DNA from: Pleomorphomonas sp. NRK KF1
GTDB taxonomy: Bacteria > Pseudomonadota > Alphaproteobacteria > Rhizobiales > Pleomorphomonadaceae
Length of the DNA stretch: 64,000 bases
Assembly: GCF_023721755.1 (NCBI RefSeq)
Contig: NZ_JAMDLH010000001.1
Coordinates: forward strand, 930,001 to 994,000
Direction of reading: 5' to 3'
Under the pieces are notes generated by a model. That model was not told the DNA's origin. It made no database searches and was given only the letters and a program-made list of their open reading frames with translations. Each line of letters opens with the position of its first letter. The first letter of the stretch is position 1. Of the stretch, positions 17,228-25,307 are shown piece after piece. Made by a program: the position numbers and the translations under genes.

Positions 17228-17937
17228 GAACAGGCCCAATGGGCCGCTCCGGCCGGCATGGGAGGTTTGAGCCTCGGGATCTCTGGGGCACTGAAGGCAT
17301 CCCCGTGAGAAGACGCGCCATTCCCTAGGACTTCGACGTCCGGCAGGTGCGTCACCTCCCGTCCAGTAGACCGCAGAGGAGGCGTGGTGGCGTTTCCTCA
17401 CGGCGAACAGAACAGCGGCGCGCCAAAAGCAATCGTCCTCTGCACAAGGACACTATCCGGAAAGCCAAAGCTGGCTGCTTCTGTAACCATCGCCCAGCCC
17501 GGAGAGTTTGCTGCTCTGCCTGCTCAGCATCTGGAACCTTCACTTTTGCGCGGGAAACCAAGCACAATCGGCTTATGTGCACCGGTAAAGAGGGGAAGGC
17601 TCCGCCCACGAGCACGATCGCATAGCCAGCCTGACACAACTCTTGCACGTGCCTGGAGCTTTACATTCTCAGCAAAACGCCGAAAACGGCTCCGTTCTGT
17701 CAACTTTATTTAAAGCTCTGTCAACTTTCAGGCTGCTCAAGCGGCATTTCGAAAGGTTTCCGGGTCAGAAAACACAACTTAAAATATGTATTCCCGAGCA
17801 TCGACGCTGGCGAGCTTTACATCAAGTCGCTTCCCGGACCGGCGATGTAAAGCTCTGTCAACGTAAGCCGCCTTTGCTCAGCGCTGTTCGACACACCCGG
17901 AGGCGTGCATCACTCCGGTTGCCAACAATCAACCGTC
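17228..17937. other. 710-bp intergenic region, possible decayed transposon
   Basis: No convincing gene: frames are short and lack domains. The right half has lower GC than its surroundings and holds a family of short repeats (listed separately), so it may be remnant insertion-sequence DNA within the island. Confidence 0.45.
17656..17862. repeat. Cluster of GAGCTTTACA / TAAAGCTCTGTCAAC repeats
   Basis: GAGCTTTACA occurs at 17656-17665 and 17812-17821; its complement TGTAAAGCTC is at 17846-17855, with a variant TTTAAAGCTC at 17709-17718. TAAAGCTCTGTCAAC occurs at 17711-17725 and 17848-17862, and CTGTCAACTTT at 17697-17707 and 17719-17729. Multiple direct and inverted copies of this sort are found at ends of some insertion sequences, such as the IS21 family. 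Confidence 0.6.
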
Positions 17938-18321
17938 TCAGAGGGCTTCGAGTTCCGGGAACGGGTGCCAGGTGATACGCGGATCGTAGCAGCCAACCTG
18001 GTTCGCATAAGAGGCTACCGCCTTGTCATTCACAAGGCGGACTGAAACGGTTTGGATGCCTGAGTAGCCACCCATGCGGTTCTTGGCGTTGCCGCGAATG
18101 CACAGCGAGGTGACGCCCTTCTTGGCGTCGAGGATGTTCACCGAGGTGATGGCCGCGTCACGCACCGAGTAGGGGTCGACCAGATAGAACTTGGCTTGCT
18201 CGGCGAGATAGGCCCTGAGCGCCGGTGAGGGTGGCGTTGCCCTGGCGTAGATCTCGCCGATCTGTGCCTGGGTCTGGCAGCCGGCAAGGGCGATGAGGGC
18301 GAAAATGGCGATGCGCTTCAT
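17938..18321 (-). CDS. Small lipoprotein
   Basis: A 127-residue protein with a short signal peptide ending in the lipobox LAGC (Cys15), so it should be lipid-anchored after export. The mature part has no domain I can name; it contains YLVDPYSVRDA and two further cysteines. Proteins of this kind are common in Hyphomicrobiales genomes and islands. It lies alone on the minus strand between the repeat-rich gap and the resolvase gene. No function is proposed. Confidence 0.7.
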   Translation of the reverse strand: MKRIAIFALIALAGCQTQAQIGEIYARATPPSPALRAYLAEQAKFYLVDPYSVRDAAITSVNILDAKKGVTSLCIRGNAKNRMGGYSGIQTVSVRLVNDKAVASYANQVGCYDPRITWHPFPELEAL

Positions 18322-18466
18322 GGGGCCTCTTCTTTGTCTCGTGCATATGCGGAGATGAACGAACCAGCAATCAGTAGACGCACCTACATATCAGCACCCG
18401 CATTGCGGTTAAGCGAACAGAATATGGCGCCTGACGCCGAGAGCACGTGCTGCTCGCCGATAATCG

Positions 18467-19219
18467 CTAGAAGCGGCCAAACAGGGAGTTATCCCCGTAA
18501 GCGTCAGCCTCTGCCTGCTTCAGCAAGTGAAGAGCAGCCTTGCGAGGTCGGCGCAGTGCCGAAGCGGTCCATGGCCTGTCTCGACCGGTCCTGATGCCCA
18601 GATCATTCAGTTTGGCGGCCAGGTCGGACACCGCGAGAGACTGCCATCGGTTTGCGAGGATGGCCTCGGCGATCTCGGCGTGTTTCTCCATCGCCCGGCG
18701 CATGTTGGCCTCTGCTCCTTTCTTCTGAGCTTCAGGTAGGTTTATCGGATTGCCCAACCGGATGCCGGCGTCCTTCAAGATGCCCAGGGCCTCCCTGGTT
18801 CGCCTAGAAATCAGATCTCCCTCGGCCTCGGCACGGGCGGCCTTGCTGGCAAGAACAAGGGGATCCATAGCCGAATCCTCAGAGGCCAAGACAATCTGCA
18901 GGTCCCCAAACTCGGTCATAATCTTGTCGAAGGTCGGCTTGTGCCGGGAGATGCGGTCGATCCTGTCCAGAAGCAGTGTCGCGCGCTCCCTCTTGGCCAG
19001 CTTCAGAGCGTTCCTCAACCCGGTCCGGTAGTCCAGGTTTCGCTCACCTCGAGCACTGGCCACGTCCTGAAACCATCCGATGATGTGGAACCCCTCGGCG
19101 TCGGCACGTGCCCGAATTGCCGCTCGCTGCCCCTCCAGGCCCACGCCACTCTCTCCCTGCTTCTGTGTAGAGACGCGGACATAGGCGACAGCAGGCTTGA
19201 GTGCTTTGGCAACGAACAT
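18467..19219 (-). CDS. Serine recombinase (resolvase/invertase)
   Basis: A 250-residue serine recombinase starting at ATG 19219. The catalytic Ser17 is in AYVRVSTQKQGESG, followed by the usual GFHIIGWFQDVASARG and LLLDRIDRISR blocks. A C-terminal helix-turn-helix is suggested by SLAVSDLAAKLNDLGIRTG. Such proteins resolve cointegrates or invert segments by binding res or hix sites. Its target site is not identified, although 19220-19400 holds short repeats. It belongs to the mobile gene set left of the first tRNA-Gln copy. Confidence 0.88.
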   Translation of the reverse strand: MFVAKALKPAVAYVRVSTQKQGESGVGLEGQRAAIRARADAEGFHIIGWFQDVASARGERNLDYRTGLRNALKLAKRERATLLLDRIDRISRHKPTFDKIMTEFGDLQIVLASEDSAMDPLVLASKAARAEAEGDLISRRTREALGILKDAGIRLGNPINLPEAQKKGAEANMRRAMEKHAEIAEAILANRWQSLAVSDLAAKLNDLGIRTGRDRPWTASALRRPRKAALHLLKQAEADAYGDNSLFGRF

Positions 19220-19854
19220 GAGACTCCTCGCTACAGGTAGGCCAAGTATGGGAAGAGGAGAGGCAAGCAAGTAATGAGCAAGGCTATACGACCCCCTATA
19301 GAGTTGAGCAGCACACAACTGAGCAACACTAAAGGGTGAGGCAACGTAAGCCATACCGATCACAGAGACCTCTCTTGCGGGTGGATCACCGTCCACGCCG
19401 AGACTTATAGCGAGCACCTCGGCGAACCGCAGTCGATTGTGAATTTTGTCGGCAGCCCGCTCTCATGTAGCTGGGCAGGGACCAAACCTGACCGTTCGGC
19501 GGTCGATCCCTAGGACGCTGCCGTTCCTATTTTCCGCAGTGTCCCGGGACGGACCAACCAAAACCCGGCCAAGTGACGAGCGAGCGATTCAAGCCGAAGC
19601 CAACCCGCTTCTTCTCGCGAGACGTCGCTCGGCAAGGGCATAGCCCCTCGGGCTGCAGTCTCCGTCCATCAGACCGATCGGAGGGCTGCCGCCACTCACT
19701 TCCGGCCGAGTTTGCAATCGTCTGCGCCGCCGTTGCTCGACCGCTATAAGTGAGGCGTCGGCACGTTGCACGCCGACTGGAACTGCGGCGGCGGCCTGCT
19801 CAAAGAGACATATCACCAGCCGCTGTCTTAATCGCGAGGACCCTGGAGCTCGGC
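19220..19854. other. Intergenic region between resolvase and excisionase genes
   Basis: About 635 bp with no convincing gene. Near 19305-19335 there are two close copies of TGAGCA followed by rCACA-like sequence, and GTTG/CAAC arms, which could be part of a recombinase-binding site. Otherwise nothing distinct is seen. Confidence 0.4.
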
Positions 19855-20091
19855 ATGACCACTGCAACCCTAAACCTGAGAGTATCTCCCCGCCGCATGC
19901 TGTCGGAGCGAGAGGCGGCCGAGTATGTGGCGCTACCGCTGGCCGTGTTTCGCTCAGATTGCACCGTGGCGGCCGTTCTGATGCCACGCGGCAAACGGCT
20001 GTTCGACATGCAGGATCTCGACCAGTGGATCGACAACCTCAAAGGAGGGGTAGCCAACACCTACGAAGATATCCTGCGGAAGCTCGCCTGA
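19855..20091 (+). CDS. Excisionase-like / AlpA-type DNA-binding protein
   Basis: A 78-residue protein with the winged-helix start typical of excisionases, MLSEREAAEYVALPLAVFRSD, and DMQDLDQWIDNL. ATG 19855 has GGAG nearby upstream. It ends one base before the integrase gene, the classic xis-int arrangement, so it probably directs excision of the first island and may regulate its integrase. Family assignment is from pattern and position. Confidence 0.7.
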   Translation: MTTATLNLRVSPRRMLSEREAAEYVALPLAVFRSDCTVAAVLMPRGKRLFDMQDLDQWIDNLKGGVANTYEDILRKLA

Positions 20092-20092
20092 A

Positions 20093-21157
20093 ATGTATGT
20101 GCGGGTGAAGGGCTTTCAGATCTTCAAGGACCGGCACGGAAAGGCGCGCTGCTACCACCGTGTCAGCAAGACGCCTATCGACCTGCAGCAGTTCCCTATC
20201 GGCTCGGCGGAGTTCTTCGCCGAATGCCAACGCATCACCGCGCTGGGGACAAAAGCCGATCTCACAAAGCCAGGCACGCTTGGCCATTTGATCGACAAAT
20301 ACCGTGAACACAACGCGTTCGAGGACCTCGCTCCACGAACCAAGTCCGACTACCAAAAGGTGTTCGATTACCTGCAGGACATCCGGGACACCTCAGTTGC
20401 GTGTTTCGAACCGCCCCTAGTGGTTCACATCAGAGACAAGGCCGGAAAGCGAAGGGGTGTGAAGTTCGGGAACTACGTGAAAACGGTCCTGTCGATCATT
20501 TTCGGATGGGGGCTTGAGCGCGGCTACACCAAGAGCAACCCAGCCTTCAGGATCAAGAAGCTCAAAAGCCCGAAGGGTGAGTCCGAAGCGAACCGTCCAT
20601 GGAGTGACGAGGAACGTGAGGCCGTCCTCGAGGTGTTGCCTCCTCGGCTCCTCGGGCCGATTGCTTTCATGATGTTCACAGGCCTGGATCCCAGCGATAC
20701 CCTCAAACTGCCAAAGAACCGGGTCCGGAATCGTCAGCTCGTGACCCGAAGGGCGAAAACACATACCGAGGTCATTGTGCCTTTGGTCGGCCGGCTGGCC
20801 AATATTCTGGATGCTTTGCCGAAGCACGAAGCCGATACCCTCTTCATCAGCGGCAGGCAGAAGCCGTGGACCTACTCCGGCTTTCAGACCGAATGGAGAA
20901 AGGTGAAGCTTGCACTCGAAAAGGCCGGGAGGATCGAGCTAGGCCTTACTTTGAAGGGCCTCAGGCACACCGTCGCAACGATTCTGGCCGAATCAGGCTT
21001 TGACGAGCGGACCATCGCGGACATGCTTGGCCAGGAGACGATTGAAATGGCCCGGCACTATTCCCGGCGGGCCGACAAGTCCCGCAAGCTTGCAGGCGTG
21101 ATGTCGGAATTCGACGCGGAAGTGAGCCGCAGGCGTGAAGAAATTGTCAAACCCTAG
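20093..21157 (+). CDS. Tyrosine integrase A with substituted catalytic positions
   Basis: A 354-residue phage-type integrase. The nucleophile Tyr323 (MARHYSRRAD) and the box II Arg291 (KGLRHT) are present. The box I Arg, usually in TGLR, is Asp199 (TGLDPSD); the box II His is Lys288, and the later His is Gln (LGQET). These changes may define a divergent subfamily or mark an impaired enzyme. It lies 73 nt before the tRNA-Gln fragment at 21231, as integrases of tRNA-targeting islands usually do, and is assigned to the island that extends leftwards from there. Confidence 0.85.
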   Translation: MYVRVKGFQIFKDRHGKARCYHRVSKTPIDLQQFPIGSAEFFAECQRITALGTKADLTKPGTLGHLIDKYREHNAFEDLAPRTKSDYQKVFDYLQDIRDTSVACFEPPLVVHIRDKAGKRRGVKFGNYVKTVLSIIFGWGLERGYTKSNPAFRIKKLKSPKGESEANRPWSDEEREAVLEVLPPRLLGPIAFMMFTGLDPSDTLKLPKNRVRNRQLVTRRAKTHTEVIVPLVGRLANILDALPKHEADTLFISGRQKPWTYSGFQTEWRKVKLALEKAGRIELGLTLKGLRHTVATILAESGFDERTIADMLGQETIEMARHYSRRADKSRKLAGVMSEFDAEVSRRREEIVKP

Positions 21158-21175
21158 TTTGAAACTGTCAAACCC
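21140..21175 (+). repeat. Paired direct repeats at the integrase A end
   Basis: GAAATTGTCAAACCC (21140-21154) and GAAACTGTCAAACCC (21161-21175) agree at 14 of 15 positions and start 21 bp apart, two helical turns. They lie between the integrase coding end and the att repeat, so they are candidate arm-type integrase binding sites. Confidence 0.55.
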
Positions 21176-21230
21176 AAGACGTAGGACGCGCTCGGCAGAG
21201 CCTAAAACTCAATAAAATCAAAGGAGAGAG

Positions 21231-21276
21231 ATTGGCTGGGGGACCTGGATTCGAACCAAGACGAACGGAGTCAGAG
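21231..21276. repeat. att repeat: 46-bp copy of tRNA-Gln 3' part
   Basis: These 46 bp are identical to 33012-33057, covering the 3' half of tRNA-Gln(CTG) with T arm and part of the anticodon arm plus two flanking bases. Sequence diverges on both sides. It is the junction between the left island and the phage-like element. Confidence 0.92.
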
Positions 21277-21334
21277 GCCCCTACCCTTATGTCATTGACC
21301 TACGCTTTTCCTCCGACCGAGGGAAAGCCCGGAT

Positions 21335-21547
21335 ATGCAAAATCAATGGGTTAGAAGCAGTTTCCCGACCGAAAACCGCCGGTTTCTACCGTCAATTCCA
21401 GTGCATGAAGAGCTTCGTTCGATCGCCCACGCCATCGAGCGACTTGGCTGTCGCATGGGCGAGGATCCCGAGCGGGCGATCCTTCGCAAGGAAGCTCTCG
21501 CCGATCGCGTTCGCGCTGTTGCTGCCCAGATCGGCGGTGCGGCATGA
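21335..21547 (+). CDS. Small protein at the start of the element
   Basis: A 70-residue frame, stop overlapping the start of the next gene by 4 nt, which supports a shared operon. The C-terminal half (IAHAIERLGCRMGEDPERAIL) looks helical. No family is recognised. The start is uncertain; ATG 21335 has no strong ribosome site. It is the first gene after the left att repeat. Confidence 0.5.
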   Translation: MQNQWVRSSFPTENRRFLPSIPVHEELRSIAHAIERLGCRMGEDPERAILRKEALADRVRAVAAQIGGAA

Positions 21548-21840
21548 AGCTAACCGTCACCTATTGGCTGTCGGTCGCCTTTGCCAGCCGAGAGCTTTCG
21601 CCTTCTGAAAAGCTCGCAGGAGCGGCCATCGCATACAGCATCCAGGCCGGCGCTGATCAGATTGCCCACCGTCAGCTTGGCGAGGCTTACGCTTGCTCGC
21701 CCCGATCGGCCATGCGCGCAGTCCGCGCCTTGGAAAGGCTTGGCTGGCTTACGGTCACGCGAACGTCCGGAGAGGCCAACGTTTACGCCCTATGCCTTCC
21801 AGAAGCGCCCGAGCAGGTTCGGAAGGCGGTGCGTTCATGA
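21544..21840 (+). CDS. Winged-helix DNA-binding protein
   Basis: A 98-residue protein with a helix-turn-helix and wing: QLGEAYACSPRSAMRAVRALERLGWLTVTRT. It resembles the N-terminal domain of the next, larger protein, so the two may have arisen by duplication. ATG 21544 overlaps the preceding stop and its own stop overlaps the next ATG, so the three genes are translationally coupled. A role in replication or its control is inferred from position. Confidence 0.65.
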   Translation: MKLTVTYWLSVAFASRELSPSEKLAGAAIAYSIQAGADQIAHRQLGEAYACSPRSAMRAVRALERLGWLTVTRTSGEANVYALCLPEAPEQVRKAVRS

Positions 21841-22874
21841 TCGACGTTCGCTATCGAACGGTCTGGCAGAATGCCGTTCTGGCCTGCCCTGAGATCTCCG
21901 CGACGGTCTGCCGGGTGGCAATGGCAATCAGCCAGCGCCTTCACCCAGGCAGCGAATGCTTCCCCTCCTACGAGCTTTTGGGCAAGAGCGCGGCTATCAG
22001 CCGTGACACGGCCATCCGTGCCGTGAAGTGGCTGGAGGGCGCTGGCTGGCTTGGCGTGACACGTACGAAGGGACGCAAGAGCAACACCTTCACCCTGCTC
22101 CTGCCGGCCTCTGTGGCGATCCCAGAGCCGCTTCAGATCCCAACCATCTGCAACGACGTGCGACCGTTGGAAGTGGTCGAACAGTCGCAAGCTGATGCAA
22201 CCGTTGCCCGGTTCGAACAGTCGCAAGCTCCTGCAACCGTTGCCCCATCTGAACGGCCGCAAGCTGGTGCAACTGTTGCCGAAAAGGAACAGTCGCAAAT
22301 CGCCCCTTCAACGGTCGCAGAGCTTTGCGACCCGAAGAAACATAAAAATATATACCCCCTTAATCCCCCTACCCAACCCGGCAACGACATCGACGCGGCC
22401 TTTGAGGAGCTGTGGGAGATTTGGGCGAACAACACCGACAAGGGCAAAGCTCGCTCAGCCTTCCATCGAGCGGTGACGGGACTGCGTGTGCTTCCCGAGA
22501 CGATCATCGCCGCAGCCAGAGAGCGGAGGCTCAAGCGCATCACCGGCCACGTCGGGGAAGCGATGCCGTTGGCGCGATGGCTTCGAGAGGAAGGCTGGTC
22601 TGCCGAGACCAAGCCGGCATCGTCTAGCGGGCTGAAGGCTTCCGAGGCCAAGCAGGCACGCATCTTCGTCGAGGAAGGCACGGCGGCTTGGAAGGCCTGG
22701 AAGGAGCACCGGAAGCGGAAGGGGCTCAGCTTGGTAGCCCGATCCTTTCCCTCGAAGCCCGGCCGGTTCGGTTGGTACTTCGAGACCGAATGGCCTCCCG
22801 GCTCGTCCCCTTCCGGGTCCTTCCCGGCCGAGCCGATGGGGGTAATTCGCTCCCCGGCGTTTAGCTACAGTTGA
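21837..22874 (+). CDS. Replication initiator-like helix-turn-helix protein
   Basis: A 345-residue protein with an N-terminal winged helix (SYELLGKSAAISRDTAIRAV, then a strand GWLGVTRTKG), a middle repeat region and a C-terminal helical domain (AFEELWEIWANNTDKGKARSAF) like those of phage O-type replication proteins. The middle (about residues 115-162) is four 12-residue units of the EQSQADATVARF type, encoded by four 36-bp DNA repeats, followed by an AT-rich stretch. Phage lambda has the same plan: origin iterons inside gene O, with the initiator binding its own gene. ATG 21837 overlaps the upstream stop (ATGA). Initiator function is inferred. Confidence 0.7.
   Translation: MIDVRYRTVWQNAVLACPEISATVCRVAMAISQRLHPGSECFPSYELLGKSAAISRDTAIRAVKWLEGAGWLGVTRTKGRKSNTFTLLLPASVAIPEPLQIPTICNDVRPLEVVEQSQADATVARFEQSQAPATVAPSERPQAGATVAEKEQSQIAPSTVAELCDPKKHKNIYPLNPPTQPGNDIDAAFEELWEIWANNTDKGKARSAFHRAVTGLRVLPETIIAAARERRLKRITGHVGEAMPLARWLREEGWSAETKPASSSGLKASEAKQARIFVEEGTAAWKAWKEHRKRKGLSLVARSFPSKPGRFGWYFETEWPPGSSPSGSFPAEPMGVIRSPAFSYS
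22179..22322 (+). repeat. Four 36-bp tandem repeats, putative origin iterons
   Basis: Four units of exactly 36 bp start at 22179, 22215, 22251 and 22287, each beginning GAACrGyCGCAA; the first three contain the near-palindrome GCAACCGTTGC or a one-base variant. An AT-rich run (about 22338-22358, CATAAAAATATATA) follows directly. Iterons beside an AT-rich unwinding element, inside the initiator gene, are the layout of a lambdoid origin. Confidence 0.65.
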
Positions 22875-22912
22875 GCCGGATTTAGCCTAAATTTCCGTGG
22901 TTTGAGGACGAA

Positions 22913-23428
22913 ATGACAGACCTTTTGGACGGCATGGACGCGCAGGAGTTGCAGCCGGAAACACTCTCCAAGAAAGGCTTTGCCGCCCATCTTGGCCTGT
23001 CTCCCGGTCGCGTCTCGCAGCTCATCGCCCAAGGCCTGCCGGTCGAGCCGTCCGGCCGCGTCAACATCGAGAAGGCGACTGGCTGGTATCGCCGCAACGT
23101 CGATCCGAACCGCCGGCAGGCAACCACAGGCGCCGACGATCGCCGCCTCATCGGAAGCCGTGGCGAATACGACCGCATCCGGGCGGAACGTGCCCGCCTT
23201 GCCCTCGATCGCGAAAGCGGCGCCCTCGTCGATCGTGCCGCCGTCGAGCGCGCCGTCTTCGATCGGGCAAGGGGTGAGCGGGATGCCTGGATCGGCTGGT
23301 CTTCCCGTGCCGCTGCCGCCTTTGCCGGCGAGCTTGGCGTCGACCCCGGCCAAGCCTTCGCCGTGCTTGATCGCCTCGTCCGTGACCAACTCGCCGCCCT
23401 GGCGGCCCGTCCCATGGCGGAGTTCTGA
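22913..23428 (+). CDS. Terminase small subunit
   Basis: A 171-residue protein with an N-terminal helix-turn-helix, KKGFAAHLGLSPGRVSQLIAQGLP, like lambda Nu1, and a helical C-terminal part for oligomerisation. It ends 3 nt before the large terminase. Small terminase subunits recognise the packaging site of the element's DNA and regulate the motor. A possible packaging site would be in or near this gene but is not identified. Confidence 0.82.
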   Translation: MTDLLDGMDAQELQPETLSKKGFAAHLGLSPGRVSQLIAQGLPVEPSGRVNIEKATGWYRRNVDPNRRQATTGADDRRLIGSRGEYDRIRAERARLALDRESGALVDRAAVERAVFDRARGERDAWIGWSSRAAAAFAGELGVDPGQAFAVLDRLVRDQLAALAARPMAEF

Positions 23429-23431
23429 CCG

Positions 23432-25249
23432 ATGGAAGATCTTGCCCTCGAAGCCCGAGCCTTCGTCGATGCCGTTTGGCGGCGTGGCCTCGAACCGGAA
23501 CCGCAACTCACCGTCAGCGAATGGTCGGATCGGCATCGCCTGTTGCCGCAGGCCTCGGCGGAGCCCGGCCCGTGGCGCACGGCCCGCGTGCCTTACCTCC
23601 GCGCCGTCATGGATGCCCTGTCGGCCTCATCAGCGATCGAGCGTGTCGTCTTCATGGCCGGCGCCCAGGTCGGCAAGACGGAAGCCGGCTTGAACTGGCT
23701 TGGCTACGTCATCGCCCACGCTCCCGGCATGATGCTGCTCGTTCAGCCGACCATCGACATGGTCCGACGCAACAGCCGCACCCGCATAGATCCGCTCATC
23801 GAGGAGACGCCCGCACTGCGAGGCCTCGTCGCCCCGCCCAAGGCTCGCGAGAAGGGCAACACGATTGCCCAGAAGGAGTTTCTCGGCGGCTCGCTGATCA
23901 TGACCGGCGCCAACGCACCTACTGGCCTGAGGTCGACCCCGGCCCGGTATCTGTTCCTTGACGAGGTCGACGCCTTCCCGGTCGATGCGGCCGGCGAAGG
24001 CGATCCGATCGACCTTGCCATTCGCCGCACGGCCACCTTCCGAGGCCGGCGCAAAATCTATCTCTGTTCGACGCCAACGCTGGCCGGCGTGAGCCGCATC
24101 GAGAAGGCTTATCTCGAAAGCGATCAACGGCGGTTCTTCGTTCCCTGCCCTCAATGCGGCGAGGCGCAACCGATCACATGGGACCGCATCCAATGGCCGG
24201 AGGGCGAGCCAGACCGGGCGCACCTCGTCTGCTCGGCTTGCGGCGGCGTCGCCGAGGAGCGGCACAAGCCGGCCATGTTGGCGGCCGGCGAATGGCGAGC
24301 AACCGCCGAGGGCGACGGCCGCACAGCCGGCTTCCATCTTCCCGGCCTCTACAGCCCATTCGAGACGTGGGGCGAGATGGCCCGTGACTTCCTGGACGTG
24401 AAGGACGATCCGCCACGCCTTCAGGCGTGGGTGAACACTCGCCTTGGCGAGCCTTTCGAGGATCGAGCAACGACGCCAATCCTTGCCGATGACCTGATGG
24501 CCCGCGCCGAGGAATGGGGCGACCGCCTGCCGGCCGGCGTGCTGGCGATCACTGCCGGCGTCGACACCCAAGACAACCGCCTCGAGGTGGAGCTCGTGGC
24601 ATGGGGCGCCCAGGAAGAAAGCTGGTCGCTCGGCTATGAGGTGCTATGGGGCGACCCTGCCAAGCCGGAGGTGTGGACCCAGCTCGACCAGGTGCTCGCA
24701 CAGCGCTTCCCCATCGAGGGCAGCGACCAAGTGCTCGCCGTTGCCGCCACGGCGATCGACAGCGGCGGCCACCGAACGGCCGAGGTGGTGCGCTTTGCCC
24801 AGGGGCGAGCAAACCGGCGCGTATGGGCGATCAAGGGGCGTGGCGGCCCCGGCGTGCCACCATGGCCGAAGCGCCCCCCAAAGCTGAAAGCTGGCTCACC
24901 GGCGCCGGTGTTCATCGTCGGCGTCGACACTCTGAAGGCCGCGCTCTATGCGCGCTTACGGCTCGACGGAACCGGTCCCGGCCGGCTGCACTTCCCAAGT
25001 GATCGCGATCTCGACTGGTATCGAGGACTGACGGCCGAGCGGCCGATCCGCAAGTTCCACAAGGGCGTGGCCAAGATCGAATGGATCGCCGAAAGCGGCG
25101 TCCGTAACGAGCCGCTTGATTGCCGCGTCTACGCGACGGCGGCTCTGCACGGGCTATATGCGACAGGTTACAGGCTCGACGCCGTGGCTAGCGCAACTGG
25201 AGGTTCAACGCCCAGGATAGTAATAAAAAGCAAATGGCTACACTTATAG
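23432..25249 (+). CDS. Terminase large subunit, GpA family
   Basis: A 605-residue packaging motor. The ATPase has a Walker A AGAQVGKT (76-83) and a Walker B LFLDE (174-178). Next come FRGRRKIYLCSTPT (sensor region), a CPQCG...CSACGG zinc ribbon and a C-terminal nuclease domain with GVDTQDNRLEVELVAWG. The length is close to the lambda gpA family norm (about 600-640). The C-terminus, PRIVIKSKWLHL, lies exactly where AT-rich DNA begins, so slight remodelling of the last residues by insertion cannot be excluded. It cuts and packages the element's DNA into its own procapsids. Confidence 0.93.
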   Translation: MEDLALEARAFVDAVWRRGLEPEPQLTVSEWSDRHRLLPQASAEPGPWRTARVPYLRAVMDALSASSAIERVVFMAGAQVGKTEAGLNWLGYVIAHAPGMMLLVQPTIDMVRRNSRTRIDPLIEETPALRGLVAPPKAREKGNTIAQKEFLGGSLIMTGANAPTGLRSTPARYLFLDEVDAFPVDAAGEGDPIDLAIRRTATFRGRRKIYLCSTPTLAGVSRIEKAYLESDQRRFFVPCPQCGEAQPITWDRIQWPEGEPDRAHLVCSACGGVAEERHKPAMLAAGEWRATAEGDGRTAGFHLPGLYSPFETWGEMARDFLDVKDDPPRLQAWVNTRLGEPFEDRATTPILADDLMARAEEWGDRLPAGVLAITAGVDTQDNRLEVELVAWGAQEESWSLGYEVLWGDPAKPEVWTQLDQVLAQRFPIEGSDQVLAVAATAIDSGGHRTAEVVRFAQGRANRRVWAIKGRGGPGVPPWPKRPPKLKAGSPAPVFIVGVDTLKAALYARLRLDGTGPGRLHFPSDRDLDWYRGLTAERPIRKFHKGVAKIEWIAESGVRNEPLDCRVYATAALHGLYATGYRLDAVASATGGSTPRIVIKSKWLHL

Positions 25250-25307
25250 TATGGTGTAACCATTGTATTATTGAAAATATCTTCCAAGATAGCGCTAAAT
25301 AAACGAA

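Noticed and set aside
17352-17713. Open frames of about 100 codons in the island gap
   Set aside because: They overlap on both strands, lack ribosome sites and domains, and lie in probable transposon debris.
23432-25249. Large terminase truncated by the AT-rich insertion
   Set aside because: Length and motif content are near normal for the GpA family and the end resembles usual C-termini, so truncation is not shown.
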